Below, piece after piece: positions 6,139 through 13,755 of a stretch of 21,613 nucleotides of DNA. Each line of letters starts with the position of its first letter. The stretch's first letter is position 1. The position numbers were made by a program, and so were the translations under genes. Below the pieces are notes generated by a model. It was not told the DNA's origin. It saw nothing but the letters and a program-made list of their open reading frames with translations, and did not search any database. Source of the DNA: an uncultured Prevotella sp. (lineage in GTDB: Bacteria; Bacteroidota; Bacteroidia; Bacteroidales; Bacteroidaceae); the NCBI GenBank assembly GCA_900550035.1, contig URQS01000055.1:1-21613 (forward strand), in the 5' to 3' direction.

Positions 6139-7944
6139 ATGCAAATGAAACATCAGTTAAGAAGCGCAGTGTGTACTGAAGGCCGCCGTATGGCAGGAGC
6201 TCGCGCTCTTTGGGTAGCCGCAGGTATGAAACACGAACAGTTTGGCAAACCCATTATTGCTATTGTCAACTCGTTCACACAGTTTGTGCCAGGTCACACA
6301 CATCTGCATGAGATCGGTCAGATTGTGAAGAAGGAAATTGAGAGTATGGGTTGCTATGCTGCCGAGTTCAACACCATCGCCATTGACGATGGTATCGCTA
6401 TGGGACACGACGGTATGTTGTATTCTTTGCCGTCGCGCGACATTATCGCTGACTCAGTAGAATACATGGTCAACGCACACAAGGCTGATGCTATGATTTG
6501 CATTTCCAATTGCGACAAGATTACTCCGGGTATGCTTATGGCTTCTATGCGCCTTAACATCCCTACCGTGTTCTGCTCGGGCGGCCCTATGGAGGCTGGA
6601 CGATGGAACGGCGAGAATGCCGACCTTATCACAGCTATGATTAAGGGTGCCGACAAGACTGTGTCAGACGACGAACTGGAGAAGATTGAGAAGTGCTCGT
6701 GTCCGGGATGCGGATGCTGCTCGGGTATGTTCACAGCCAACTCGATGAACTCTCTTACCGAGGCCATCGGTATGGCTCTGCCTGGCAACGGCACTATCCT
6801 TGCAACTCACAAGAACCGTATCGAACTCTTCAAGGCAGCTGCACGCCAGATTGTGAAGAACGCCTTCGCCTACTATCAGGACGGCGATGAGAGCGTATTG
6901 CCGCGCAGCATTGCCACTCGCGACGCTTTCCTCAACGCCATGACCCTCGACATTGCCATGGGTGGCAGCACCAACACCGTGCTCCACTTGCTCGCTATCG
7001 CTCAGGAGGCTGAGACCGAATTTACTATGGCTGACATCGACCGCTTGAGCCGTCACGTGCCTTGCCTGTGCAAGCTCTCGCCGAATACTCAGAAGTATAG
7101 CGTACAGGAGTGCAACCGTGCAGGGGGTATTCTCGGAATATTGAACGAGCTGAACCGTGGCGGACTCATTCACGGCGACGTGAAGCGAGTTGACGGAATG
7201 ACGCTTGCCGAGGCTATGGCTGAATATGACATTACTGGCGAAAGTATTTCAGCCGAAGCCGACCGCATTTATCACAGCGCACCGGGCAGAAAGTTCTCTA
7301 CACAGATGGGCAGTCAGGACGCTCAGTGGGAGTCGCTCGATGCCGACCGTGAGAACGGTTGCATTCGCTCGCTCTCTCACGCCTACACCAAGGACGGTGG
7401 ATTGGCTGTGCTCTTCGGCAACATTGCCCAGGACGGATGCGTGGTTAAGACAGCAGGTGTAGACCCGTCAATATGGAAGTTCAGCGGTCCTGCCAAGGTG
7501 TTCGACTCACAGGAGGCAGCCTGCGATGGCATCCTCGGTGGAAAGATAAAGAGTGGCGACTGCGTTGTCATCACTCACGAGGGTCCGAAGGGCGGTCCGG
7601 GCATGCAGGAGATGCTTTATCCTACATCTTATATCAAGAGTATGCACCTCGGCAAGGAGTGCGCCCTCATCACCGACGGACGTTTCTCGGGTGGTACGTC
7701 AGGTCTCAGCATCGGACACATCTCGCCTGAGGCTGCAGCTGGTGGCAACATCGGAAAGATAAAGGACGGCGACATCATCGAGATTGACATCCCCAATCGT
7801 ACAATCAATGTGAAGCTAAGCGACGAGGAACTTGCTGCACGTCCGCAGCAACCTCTGACACGCGACCGCCATGTGAGCAAGGCATTGCGAGCATACGCAC
7901 AGAGTGTAAGCTCGGCAGACAAGGGTGGAGTGAGAATAATATAA
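6139..7944 (+). CDS. ilvD: Dihydroxy-acid dehydratase
   Basis: A 601-residue enzyme dehydrating 2,3-dihydroxy-3-methyl acids to the 2-oxo acid precursors of valine and isoleucine. Iron-sulfur cysteines are visible in 'CISNCDKITPGM' (C125) and 'CPGCGCCSGMFTANSM' (C193/C194). At the position where [2Fe-2S]-type enzymes carry a third cysteine this protein has 'FVPGHTH', a Gly as in E. coli IlvD. It is therefore probably the oxygen-sensitive [4Fe-4S] type, which suits an anaerobe. The start may be ATG 6139 or the in-frame ATG 6145. It is the first gene of the branched-chain cluster; ilvB starts 16 nt after its stop. Confidence 0.96.
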   Translation: MQMKHQLRSAVCTEGRRMAGARALWVAAGMKHEQFGKPIIAIVNSFTQFVPGHTHLHEIGQIVKKEIESMGCYAAEFNTIAIDDGIAMGHDGMLYSLPSRDIIADSVEYMVNAHKADAMICISNCDKITPGMLMASMRLNIPTVFCSGGPMEAGRWNGENADLITAMIKGADKTVSDDELEKIEKCSCPGCGCCSGMFTANSMNSLTEAIGMALPGNGTILATHKNRIELFKAAARQIVKNAFAYYQDGDESVLPRSIATRDAFLNAMTLDIAMGGSTNTVLHLLAIAQEAETEFTMADIDRLSRHVPCLCKLSPNTQKYSVQECNRAGGILGILNELNRGGLIHGDVKRVDGMTLAEAMAEYDITGESISAEADRIYHSAPGRKFSTQMGSQDAQWESLDADRENGCIRSLSHAYTKDGGLAVLFGNIAQDGCVVKTAGVDPSIWKFSGPAKVFDSQEAACDGILGGKIKSGDCVVITHEGPKGGPGMQEMLYPTSYIKSMHLGKECALITDGRFSGGTSGLSIGHISPEAAAGGNIGKIKDGDIIEIDIPNRTINVKLSDEELAARPQQPLTRDRHVSKALRAYAQSVSSADKGGVRII

Positions 7945-7960
7945 GATACTTTTATACAAT

Positions 7961-9670
7961 ATGGAACAGATAACAGGAGCAGAAGCCTTGATGCGCTCTC
8001 TCAAGAACGAGGGCGTTAAAACCATCTTCGGCTATCCCGGTGGAGCGATAATGCCGGTGTTTGATGCTCTCTACGATTATACGAGAGGAGAGAAGAAAGC
8101 TTTCGACCATATACTCGTGCGTCATGAACAGGCGGCTGCACATGCAGCTGAGGGTTTCTCGCGCGTTAGTGGTGAGGTAGGAGTGTGCTTGGTGACAAGC
8201 GGTCCTGGCGTTACCAACACTTTGACAGGTGTTGCCGATGCCATGATTGACTCTACGCCTATTGTCGTCATTGCCGGACAGGTGGGCGTGAGCGCACTGG
8301 GCACTGACGCTTTTCAGGAAGTCGACCTCGTAGGTCTGGCTCAGCCTATCAGCAAGTGGAGCTATCAGATACGTCGTCCCGAGGACATAGCATGGGCCAT
8401 AAGCCGTGCTTTCTACATTGCACGCACCGGTCGTCCCGGTCCGGTCGTCATTGACTTCCCCAAGAGTGCGCAGGTTAGCACATGCGAATGGCAGCCGGCT
8501 AAGGTTACGTCGGTACGCAGCTACGACCCTTATCCTAAGATTCTGGACGACCACGTGGCAGCCGCAGCACAGCTCATCAACAAGGCCAAGCGTCCGTTGG
8601 CGCTCGTAGGTCATGGAGTGGAATTAGGTGGAGCGCAGAACGAACTTGTAGAGTTTCTTGAGAAAGCCGACATACCTGCTGCACGCACCTTGTTAGGCTT
8701 GTCGGCTCTGCCGTCCGACCATCCGCTCAACGTCGGAATGCTTGGCATGCACGGCAGCTATGCACCCAACGTAATGACCCAGCAGGCTGATGTCATTATA
8801 GCCATTGGTATGCGTTTCAGCGACCGTGTGACTGGTCGTCTCGACACATACGCCAAGCAGGCCAAGATAATACATCTCGACATAGACAATGTAGAGATTG
8901 ACAAGAACGTGAAGACCGACGTGTCGGTAGTAGGCGACTGCAAGATGTCGTTGCCAGCCATAACCCGACTGCTCAACAAGAACGAGCACACCGAGTGGAT
9001 AGCAGGCTTCAAGCCTTATCTCCAGCAGGAGACCGAAAAGGTCATCGAGCCAGCCATTCATCCCAAGGATGGACCGCTGCTCATGGGCGAGGTAGTGAAT
9101 GCCGTGGCTGAGGCTACCGATGGCGAGGCTGTTCTGGTGAATGATGTTGGTCAGAACCAGATGTTCTCTTGCCGCTACTTCAAGTACAAGCGCAAATTGA
9201 GTGTTGTCACAAGTGGCGGACTCGGCACAATGGGATTCGGACTCCCGGCTGCTGTAGGTGCTACATTCGGTGCTCCCGACCGCACTATCTGCCTCTTCAC
9301 AGGCGACGGCGGTTTCCAGATGAGCATTCAGGAACTTGGTACCATCATGGAGCAGCAGGCACCGGTCAAGGTGATACTGATGAACAACAACTATCTGGGC
9401 AACGTTCGCCAGTGGCAGGACATGTTCTTCAATCATCGCCAGTCGTTCACCAAGATGCTCAATCCCGACTATCGTCAGATATGCAGCGGCTATCATCTCA
9501 ACTACGATGTGGTGATTGATCGCAACGACCTTCATGCAGCCATCGACAAGATGCTCGCCACTCCTGGTCCGTACATTCTCGAATGTGCCATTAAGGAGGA
9601 GGACAACGTGCTGCCGATGACGCCTCCGGGAAAGAGCGTTGACGAAATGCTGCTTGAGATAAATATTTAG
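7961..9670 (+). CDS. ilvB: Acetolactate synthase, large (catalytic) subunit
   Basis: A 569-residue ThDP-dependent enzyme forming acetolactate or acetohydroxybutyrate from pyruvate. It has three domains. The N-terminal Pyr domain has 'RHEQAAAHAAEGFSR' with the ThDP-activating Glu. The central domain has 'RFSDRVTG'. The C-terminal PP domain has the ThDP/Mg motif 'GDGGFQMS' (about 446-453) through 'NNNYLGNVRQWQ'. The presence of ilvN downstream, and the full anabolic motif set, argue for the biosynthetic enzyme over a catabolic ALS. Only 16 nt separate it from ilvD, so they are co-transcribed. Confidence 0.95.
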   Translation: MEQITGAEALMRSLKNEGVKTIFGYPGGAIMPVFDALYDYTRGEKKAFDHILVRHEQAAAHAAEGFSRVSGEVGVCLVTSGPGVTNTLTGVADAMIDSTPIVVIAGQVGVSALGTDAFQEVDLVGLAQPISKWSYQIRRPEDIAWAISRAFYIARTGRPGPVVIDFPKSAQVSTCEWQPAKVTSVRSYDPYPKILDDHVAAAAQLINKAKRPLALVGHGVELGGAQNELVEFLEKADIPAARTLLGLSALPSDHPLNVGMLGMHGSYAPNVMTQQADVIIAIGMRFSDRVTGRLDTYAKQAKIIHLDIDNVEIDKNVKTDVSVVGDCKMSLPAITRLLNKNEHTEWIAGFKPYLQQETEKVIEPAIHPKDGPLLMGEVVNAVAEATDGEAVLVNDVGQNQMFSCRYFKYKRKLSVVTSGGLGTMGFGLPAAVGATFGAPDRTICLFTGDGGFQMSIQELGTIMEQQAPVKVILMNNNYLGNVRQWQDMFFNHRQSFTKMLNPDYRQICSGYHLNYDVVIDRNDLHAAIDKMLATPGPYILECAIKEEDNVLPMTPPGKSVDEMLLEINI

Positions 9671-9690
9671 TGGTGTTAAAAATCAACATT

Positions 9691-9740
9691 GCGCCTTGGC
9701 GCATAACATTTAACATTTAACACCTAACATTTAACATTAT
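9691..9740. repeat. Small hairpin and TAACATTT direct repeats between ilvB and ilvN
   Basis: GCGCC-TT-GGCGC (9691-9702) is a perfect compact palindrome. It is followed by four near-copies of TAACATTT in 9704-9737. The spacer is 74 nt and non-coding. The hairpin has no T run, so read-through to ilvN is expected; an effect on mRNA stability is possible. Confidence 0.55.
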
Positions 9741-9744
9741 AGAA

Positions 9745-10272
9745 ATGGAACTATATACATTGCTGGTTTACTCGGAAAACATAGCTGGTATACTGAATCA
9801 GATTACCGCTGTGTTCACCCGTCAGCAGGTCAACATAGAGAGTCTGAACGTTTCGGCTTCGAGCATAGAGGGAATACATAAGTACACCATCACGGCATGG
9901 AGCAACGAGGAACAGATAATCAAGATAACCAAGCAGATAGAGCGCAAGATTGACGTTATCAAGGCCGACTACTATCTCGACAACGAGCTATTCATCCATG
10001 AGATTGCCATCTACAAGATTTCAACACCAGTGATGATGGATAATCCAGAGGTGTCGCGCGTGATACGTCGAAGCGGTGCGCGTATGATGGAGGTTAATCC
10101 CACATACGCCACAGTACAGATAGCAGGACTTACTGAGGACGTGCAGAACCTCTTCAATGCCCTCAACTCTTTCGGATGTCTGCTGCAATACTCACGCTCG
10201 GGCCGTATTGCCGTGACACGTAGCATGGACGAGCCTGTGTCGGAGTATCTGCATAAGAATAAGAATATGTAA
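9745..10272 (+). CDS. ilvN: Acetolactate synthase, small (regulatory) subunit
   Basis: A 175-residue regulatory partner of the IlvB catalytic subunit. The N-terminal ACT domain (about 2-78) opens 'ELYTLLVYSENIAGILNQIT' and continues 'RQQVNIESLNVSASS', the site that binds valine in this family. The C-terminal domain (about 85-165) ends with 'FGCLLQYSRSGRIAVTRS', typical of IlvN/IlvH. Length is slightly above the E. coli IlvH size. It implies valine feedback on acetolactate synthase. Confidence 0.93.
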   Translation: MELYTLLVYSENIAGILNQITAVFTRQQVNIESLNVSASSIEGIHKYTITAWSNEEQIIKITKQIERKIDVIKADYYLDNELFIHEIAIYKISTPVMMDNPEVSRVIRRSGARMMEVNPTYATVQIAGLTEDVQNLFNALNSFGCLLQYSRSGRIAVTRSMDEPVSEYLHKNKNM

Positions 10273-10275
10273 TAA

Positions 10276-10302
10276 AAGCCCCTCCCTAGTAAGGAGGGGC
10301 TT
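10276..10302 (+). terminator. Hairpin between ilvN and the thioesterase gene
   Basis: AAGCCCCTCC (10276-10285) pairs perfectly with GGAGGGGCTT (10293-10302), loop of 7. It starts 3 nt after the ilvN stop and ends 12 nt before the thioesterase ATG. The 3' side continues AAAATTAAAA, so no U tract follows. It may be a leaky terminator or RNA-stability hairpin that lowers thioesterase expression. Its core resembles the GC-rich palindrome family. Confidence 0.6.
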
Positions 10303-10314
10303 AAAATTAAAACT

Positions 10315-11088
10315 ATGAATCTACTAAGCAAAATCGGAAGCTACGACTTCCTCGTGGAACCATTCCACTGTGATTTCTCCAACCACATCTTTATCGGACA
10401 CTTGGGCAACCATCTGCTCAATGCCGCCGACTTCCACTCCAACGAGCGAGGCTACGGCATGGACTATCTCAACACCGTACACAAGACATGGGTGCTATCG
10501 CGCTTCGTCATGGAGATGAACGAGATGCCCGAAGCCTACGACCGCATCACCATCGACACATGGGTGGAGAATGTCATGAAGTTCTTCACAAGCCGCAATT
10601 ACGCCATCCGCAACAAGGAGGGCAAGGTGTATGGCTACGGACGCAGTATCTGGGCAATGATTGATACCGACTCGCGTCAGCCCGTAGACATTCTGCAGGA
10701 GCGTGACGAACTCATTACGAAGTATATCGAAAACGGGAAGGAGTGTCCCATAGAACCGTTCAAGCGTGTCAAGGTGGCTAAGACTGCCGAGTGCATACAC
10801 CACGTGGAGACTCACTACAGCGACGTTGACGTGAACGGCCACATCAACTCCGTGAAGTATATAGAGCACATCCTCGACATGTGGACCATCGAATGGTATA
10901 AGACCCATCGTCTGAAGCGCCTCGACATAGCCTATGTAGCTGAATCGTACTTCGGCGACACGCTCCACTTCTCAGTAGAGCGACGCTCCGACGAAGAGTG
11001 CGACATATTGGTGCAGAAAACTTCCGACGACAGCCCCGAAATGAAGGAAGTGTGCCGATGCAAACTTACATTTGCTAAGAAGGGATAA
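10315..11088 (+). CDS. Acyl-ACP thioesterase (FatA/FatB-like)
   Basis: A 257-residue tandem hot-dog protein. The N-terminal hot-dog spans about 8-140 and the C-terminal one about 152-255. 'SDVDVNGHINSVKYIEHILD' (169-188) matches the plant Fat-type catalytic segment, with N174 and H176 as active-site residues. The family hydrolyses acyl-ACP to free fatty acid, ending chain elongation. B. thetaiotaomicron has a thioesterase (BT2075, structure known) that I recall between ilvN and ilvC, so this placement is probably ancestral. A link between branched-chain amino acid and branched-chain fatty acid supply is a reasonable inference, not shown by sequence. Substrate length and branching preference cannot be read. 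Confidence 0.9.
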   Translation: MNLLSKIGSYDFLVEPFHCDFSNHIFIGHLGNHLLNAADFHSNERGYGMDYLNTVHKTWVLSRFVMEMNEMPEAYDRITIDTWVENVMKFFTSRNYAIRNKEGKVYGYGRSIWAMIDTDSRQPVDILQERDELITKYIENGKECPIEPFKRVKVAKTAECIHHVETHYSDVDVNGHINSVKYIEHILDMWTIEWYKTHRLKRLDIAYVAESYFGDTLHFSVERRSDEECDILVQKTSDDSPEMKEVCRCKLTFAKKG

Positions 11089-11094
11089 AACATA

Positions 11095-11133
11095 AATAAA
11101 GCCTGGCAGAATTGATTCCTGCCAGGCTTTATT
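11095..11133. terminator. Bidirectional terminator between thioesterase (+) and GH84 (-)
   Basis: A 15-bp perfect stem: AATAAAGCCTGGCAG (11095-11109) with CTGCCAGGCTTTATT (11119-11133), loop of 9. A/T-rich stem bases give a T-containing 3' side on both strands. It sits between convergent genes, as expected for a shared terminator. Confidence 0.85.
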
Positions 11134-11180
11134 GTTAGTGTGAAACTATAGTGTCTTAGCTTTAATCTGTTTGTTCCTCT

Positions 11181-13373
11181 TTACTTCGTAGCAAACTTGA
11201 AGCTGCGGAAGTATACTTTCAGGTCTTCGCCCGAGATGTTGGTGAGACGAAGCTTTTTGGCCTTCAGACCGTCAATCTCTGCGCCTGTGTTCACTACAGT
11301 CTTTCGGCGCTGGTTCATGCTGAGGGTGATAGGTTGCCATGCGCCACCAGTGAAGACTTCGAGCTTGAACTTATGGGCAATGTTCTCAACGTCGAAGTTG
11401 AAGTCCATACCGTTGAGCGTTACCTCGTGGTCGGTCTCAATCTCGATGAATCCGTCCTTCTGCCAGTTGATTACCTCGTTGGAAGGGGCAACCATGACGT
11501 TGGTGTTCTTGATGCTGATAGGCAGCAGGCGCAGCTGGTCGACATTGCTCTTGAGCTTGTATGGCATGTATTCAGCCACATTTGAGAGTGTGGTGCCGTT
11601 CTGCTTGTTGTAGTTGTCGACAGCCAATGTGAAGAGCTTATGCAATGTGGGCAGCATAACCTTTGTGCCAACCTTAATGCCGGGCTGTAGGGCGTGGCGC
11701 ACGTCGGAGTTCTCAAGTTCGAACATCTGCTCTTGTATAGATGTTGCCTGGCTGTAGAGATTGTCGAAGCTGATGGCAGGGTTGCCTTGGAGCATCATTA
11801 CGACCGTAGTGCCGTAGTCGGCAAGGTTCTTGGCTTGCAGCAGCCATGGACGCAGTTCGCGTATAAGTTCCTTGTTGGTCTTGTCGGAAAGCAGGAGGTC
11901 GCAAGCGTTCTTGAGTTGCAGACACTTGGCATTGATCTCCTCAGTAGCCTTGCGGTCGCCCTTGACGGCAGCTGCTGCCACATCTTTCAGTTCCTCGCCC
12001 TCATCGCGGCGGAATCCGTGTCCGTTCTGTCCTAAATCCTTATTATATAAGGCGAAAGTGCGCAGAGCCTCGGCATTGGCAGGCAGCAAGTCGTTGATGC
12101 CCTTGAGCCAGTCGGTCTCGGCATCGTAAGCCTTCATGTTCCAAGTGTAGTCGGCTATGCCATAGAGCGAGATTTTGGAAGCCTCGGCATGTTCCATAGG
12201 GTTAGACACAAATCCCGACACGTCGTCGGCAATGTCCTTGCCGTTGCCGTAGGCAGGACCGAGCAGGATGTGGTCTCTCACGAAGTCGCTCACGGGGAAG
12301 TTCCACCAGATGTAAGCCTTGCGGTCGATACGGCTGTTGATCCATTGCATCGACTCCTTGTCAATGCAATGCACCACGGAGTTGCCCGTCCACATGATGC
12401 GTATGTCCTTGTTCATCTTGGTGCCGAGGGTGCGCAGATAGCCCTTCTCGTCGTTAGCCCAAGCACGGTTGTATTCGGTAGGACACATAATAAGAGGTGA
12501 GATGTCCTTATGGCGGTTGATGAAGTTGTCGTCGACATAGTTGAGCAGTTCGGCTTGCTTGTCGGCCTTGGCACCCTCGCCCCAGATGTCGTCGAAGAAT
12601 ACGGCGAATGAGCGTATGCCGAGAGCGTACATCATTTCGAGTTTGTTGATGAGGTTGTCGCGGTCTTCGTTGTTCCATTTGATGTCAACGCCCGGATGAA
12701 TGGCCCAGTAGAAGTTGACACCATTCTGCTTCGACACCTCGTTGAGTTCCTTAATGCGGTTGGCCTCGTCGGTAGGGTAGGGCTTGCGCCACTGGTCGCG
12801 GTGGTAGGGGTCGTCCTTCGGTCCGTAGATGTATGTGTTCATCTTGTTGCGACCATAGAAGGCAATCTGGCTGAGGCGAGCCTTATGGCTCCACGGTGTG
12901 CCATAGAAACCCTCTACAGTTCCGCGGAAGTCAACATCGGGCCAGTCGGTAACGGTACCAGTCTCGAGCTTGCCCTTGGCTATTGAGCCGAGCAATGTCT
13001 GCACGCCGTAGAAGAGTCCCTCCTCGTCGTTGCCTATGATTACAGCTCCCTTGTCGTTGATGCTGAGCCAGTAGCCCTCAGCCTTTCGTGGAAGATGCTT
13101 GGCGTATGCCTTGACACACTTGTCGCCCTTGATGCCGAGTGTTATGGTGAACTTGGCTTTGGGGTTGGCAGTCAGACTGTTTTTTAGGGCGGCAACGGCA
13201 AACGAGTTGCCACGATTGTTGCTGGTCTTGATATTAACGCTTTGTGGCAACTGTGCAAATCCAGTGCTCTGTATGTTCTGCGGCACGGGGTTTACAAGTT
13301 TGAACTGGGCTTTGGCTGGCATCGTTCCTGCCAAGGCGAGTGCGGAGATGATTCCGATGGTCAGTTTGTTCAT
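11181..13373 (-). CDS. Secreted GH84 beta-N-acetylglucosaminidase (O-GlcNAcase family)
   Basis: A 730-residue protein with a signal peptide (MNKLTIGIISALALAGTMPAKAQ, cleavage near 22). Residues about 24-145 form the N-terminal alpha/beta domain of GH84/GH20-type enzymes. The catalytic TIM barrel spans about 146-440, with 'RGTVEGFYGTPW' (150-161) and the paired catalytic aspartates D261-D262 in 'FFDDIWG', equivalent to D242-D243 of B. thetaiotaomicron BtGH84. A helical region and a C-terminal beta-sandwich-like part (about 600-730) follow. It removes beta-linked GlcNAc by substrate-assisted catalysis. Likely natural substrates are host or dietary glycans in the periplasm or at the surface. It lies between the thioesterase and ilvC on the opposite strand, with no metabolic link to them. 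It is not within a recognisable polysaccharide utilisation locus here. Confidence 0.92.
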   Translation of the reverse strand: MNKLTIGIISALALAGTMPAKAQFKLVNPVPQNIQSTGFAQLPQSVNIKTSNNRGNSFAVAALKNSLTANPKAKFTITLGIKGDKCVKAYAKHLPRKAEGYWLSINDKGAVIIGNDEEGLFYGVQTLLGSIAKGKLETGTVTDWPDVDFRGTVEGFYGTPWSHKARLSQIAFYGRNKMNTYIYGPKDDPYHRDQWRKPYPTDEANRIKELNEVSKQNGVNFYWAIHPGVDIKWNNEDRDNLINKLEMMYALGIRSFAVFFDDIWGEGAKADKQAELLNYVDDNFINRHKDISPLIMCPTEYNRAWANDEKGYLRTLGTKMNKDIRIMWTGNSVVHCIDKESMQWINSRIDRKAYIWWNFPVSDFVRDHILLGPAYGNGKDIADDVSGFVSNPMEHAEASKISLYGIADYTWNMKAYDAETDWLKGINDLLPANAEALRTFALYNKDLGQNGHGFRRDEGEELKDVAAAAVKGDRKATEEINAKCLQLKNACDLLLSDKTNKELIRELRPWLLQAKNLADYGTTVVMMLQGNPAISFDNLYSQATSIQEQMFELENSDVRHALQPGIKVGTKVMLPTLHKLFTLAVDNYNKQNGTTLSNVAEYMPYKLKSNVDQLRLLPISIKNTNVMVAPSNEVINWQKDGFIEIETDHEVTLNGMDFNFDVENIAHKFKLEVFTGGAWQPITLSMNQRRKTVVNTGAEIDGLKAKKLRLTNISGEDLKVYFRSFKFATK

Positions 13374-13426
13374 TTTATTTGTATGTATTTTGATTGTCTA
13401 TAATAGATATGGTTTATTTTGTTTTG

Positions 13427-13434
13427 CAAACTTA
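13427..13434 (-). promoter_or_regulatory. Putative -7 element of the GH84 gene
   Basis: Read on the minus strand this is TAAGTTTG, matching TAnnTTTG, 53 nt upstream of the GH84 ATG. The -33 region lies in the purine-rich repeat tract and offers only TTTC, so the call rests on the -7 box. Confidence 0.45.
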
Positions 13435-13438
13435 CATA

Positions 13439-13520
13439 AAAAAGTAAAGAAGTAGAAAAGTAAAAAGGTAAAAAAAGGTAAAAAGTAAAAAGTAAAAAGG
13501 GTAAAGGGTGAAAAGTGGAA
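13439..13520. repeat. Purine-rich AAAGTAAAA low-complexity tract
   Basis: About 80 nt of near-tandem GTAAAAAG/AAGGTAAAA units with almost no pyrimidines except T. It lies between the divergent GH84 and ilvC promoters. A similar tract in inverse orientation occurs at 19894-19944. The 13374-13755 spacer holds this tract, the GH84 -7 box, the ilvC promoter and the ilvC leader hairpins; I see no gene in it. Confidence 0.7.
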
Positions 13521-13595
13521 AGTGTTGTCGGAATGGCACATAAATGAACGTTTTGTGCAGATATGAAATTAATTTGTAAAAAACTGATATAAAAA

Positions 13596-13626
13596 TTTGC
13601 AGGTAACTTATAATTTATTATCTTTG
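13596..13626 (+). promoter_or_regulatory. ilvC: Promoter of ilvC
   Basis: TTTG at 13596-13599, 19-nt spacer, TATCTTTG at 13619-13626, a full consensus match. The expected start near 13632 gives a leader of about 124 nt. ilvC is therefore expressed separately from ilvDBN. Confidence 0.75.
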
Positions 13627-13675
13627 CAGTCGTAAAAAATACAATATAACACCTCGATAACAAAAAAACACTCCA

Positions 13676-13739
13676 ATTAGTTAGCAAGACAACTAATATA
13701 AAGGAAATATATAAACCCGCGGTCGTTAAGTTTGACCGC
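13676..13739 (+). promoter_or_regulatory. Two hairpins in the ilvC leader
   Basis: Hairpin 1: ATTAGTT (13676-13682) with AACTAAT (13691-13697), loop 8. Hairpin 2: GCGGTC (13719-13724) with GACCGC (13734-13739), loop 9, ending 16 nt before the ilvC ATG. No upstream ATG lies in the leader, so it is not a peptide attenuator. Neither hairpin has a T run. A protein-binding or translation-control role is possible but unproven. Confidence 0.5.
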
Positions 13740-13755
13740 ACAAAACAATTGTAGT

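Noticed and set aside
13732..13755. TTG start for ilvC 24 nt upstream of the ATG
   Set aside because: It lies in the leader hairpin and adds residues not typical of the enzyme; the ATG at 13756 gives the expected N-terminus.
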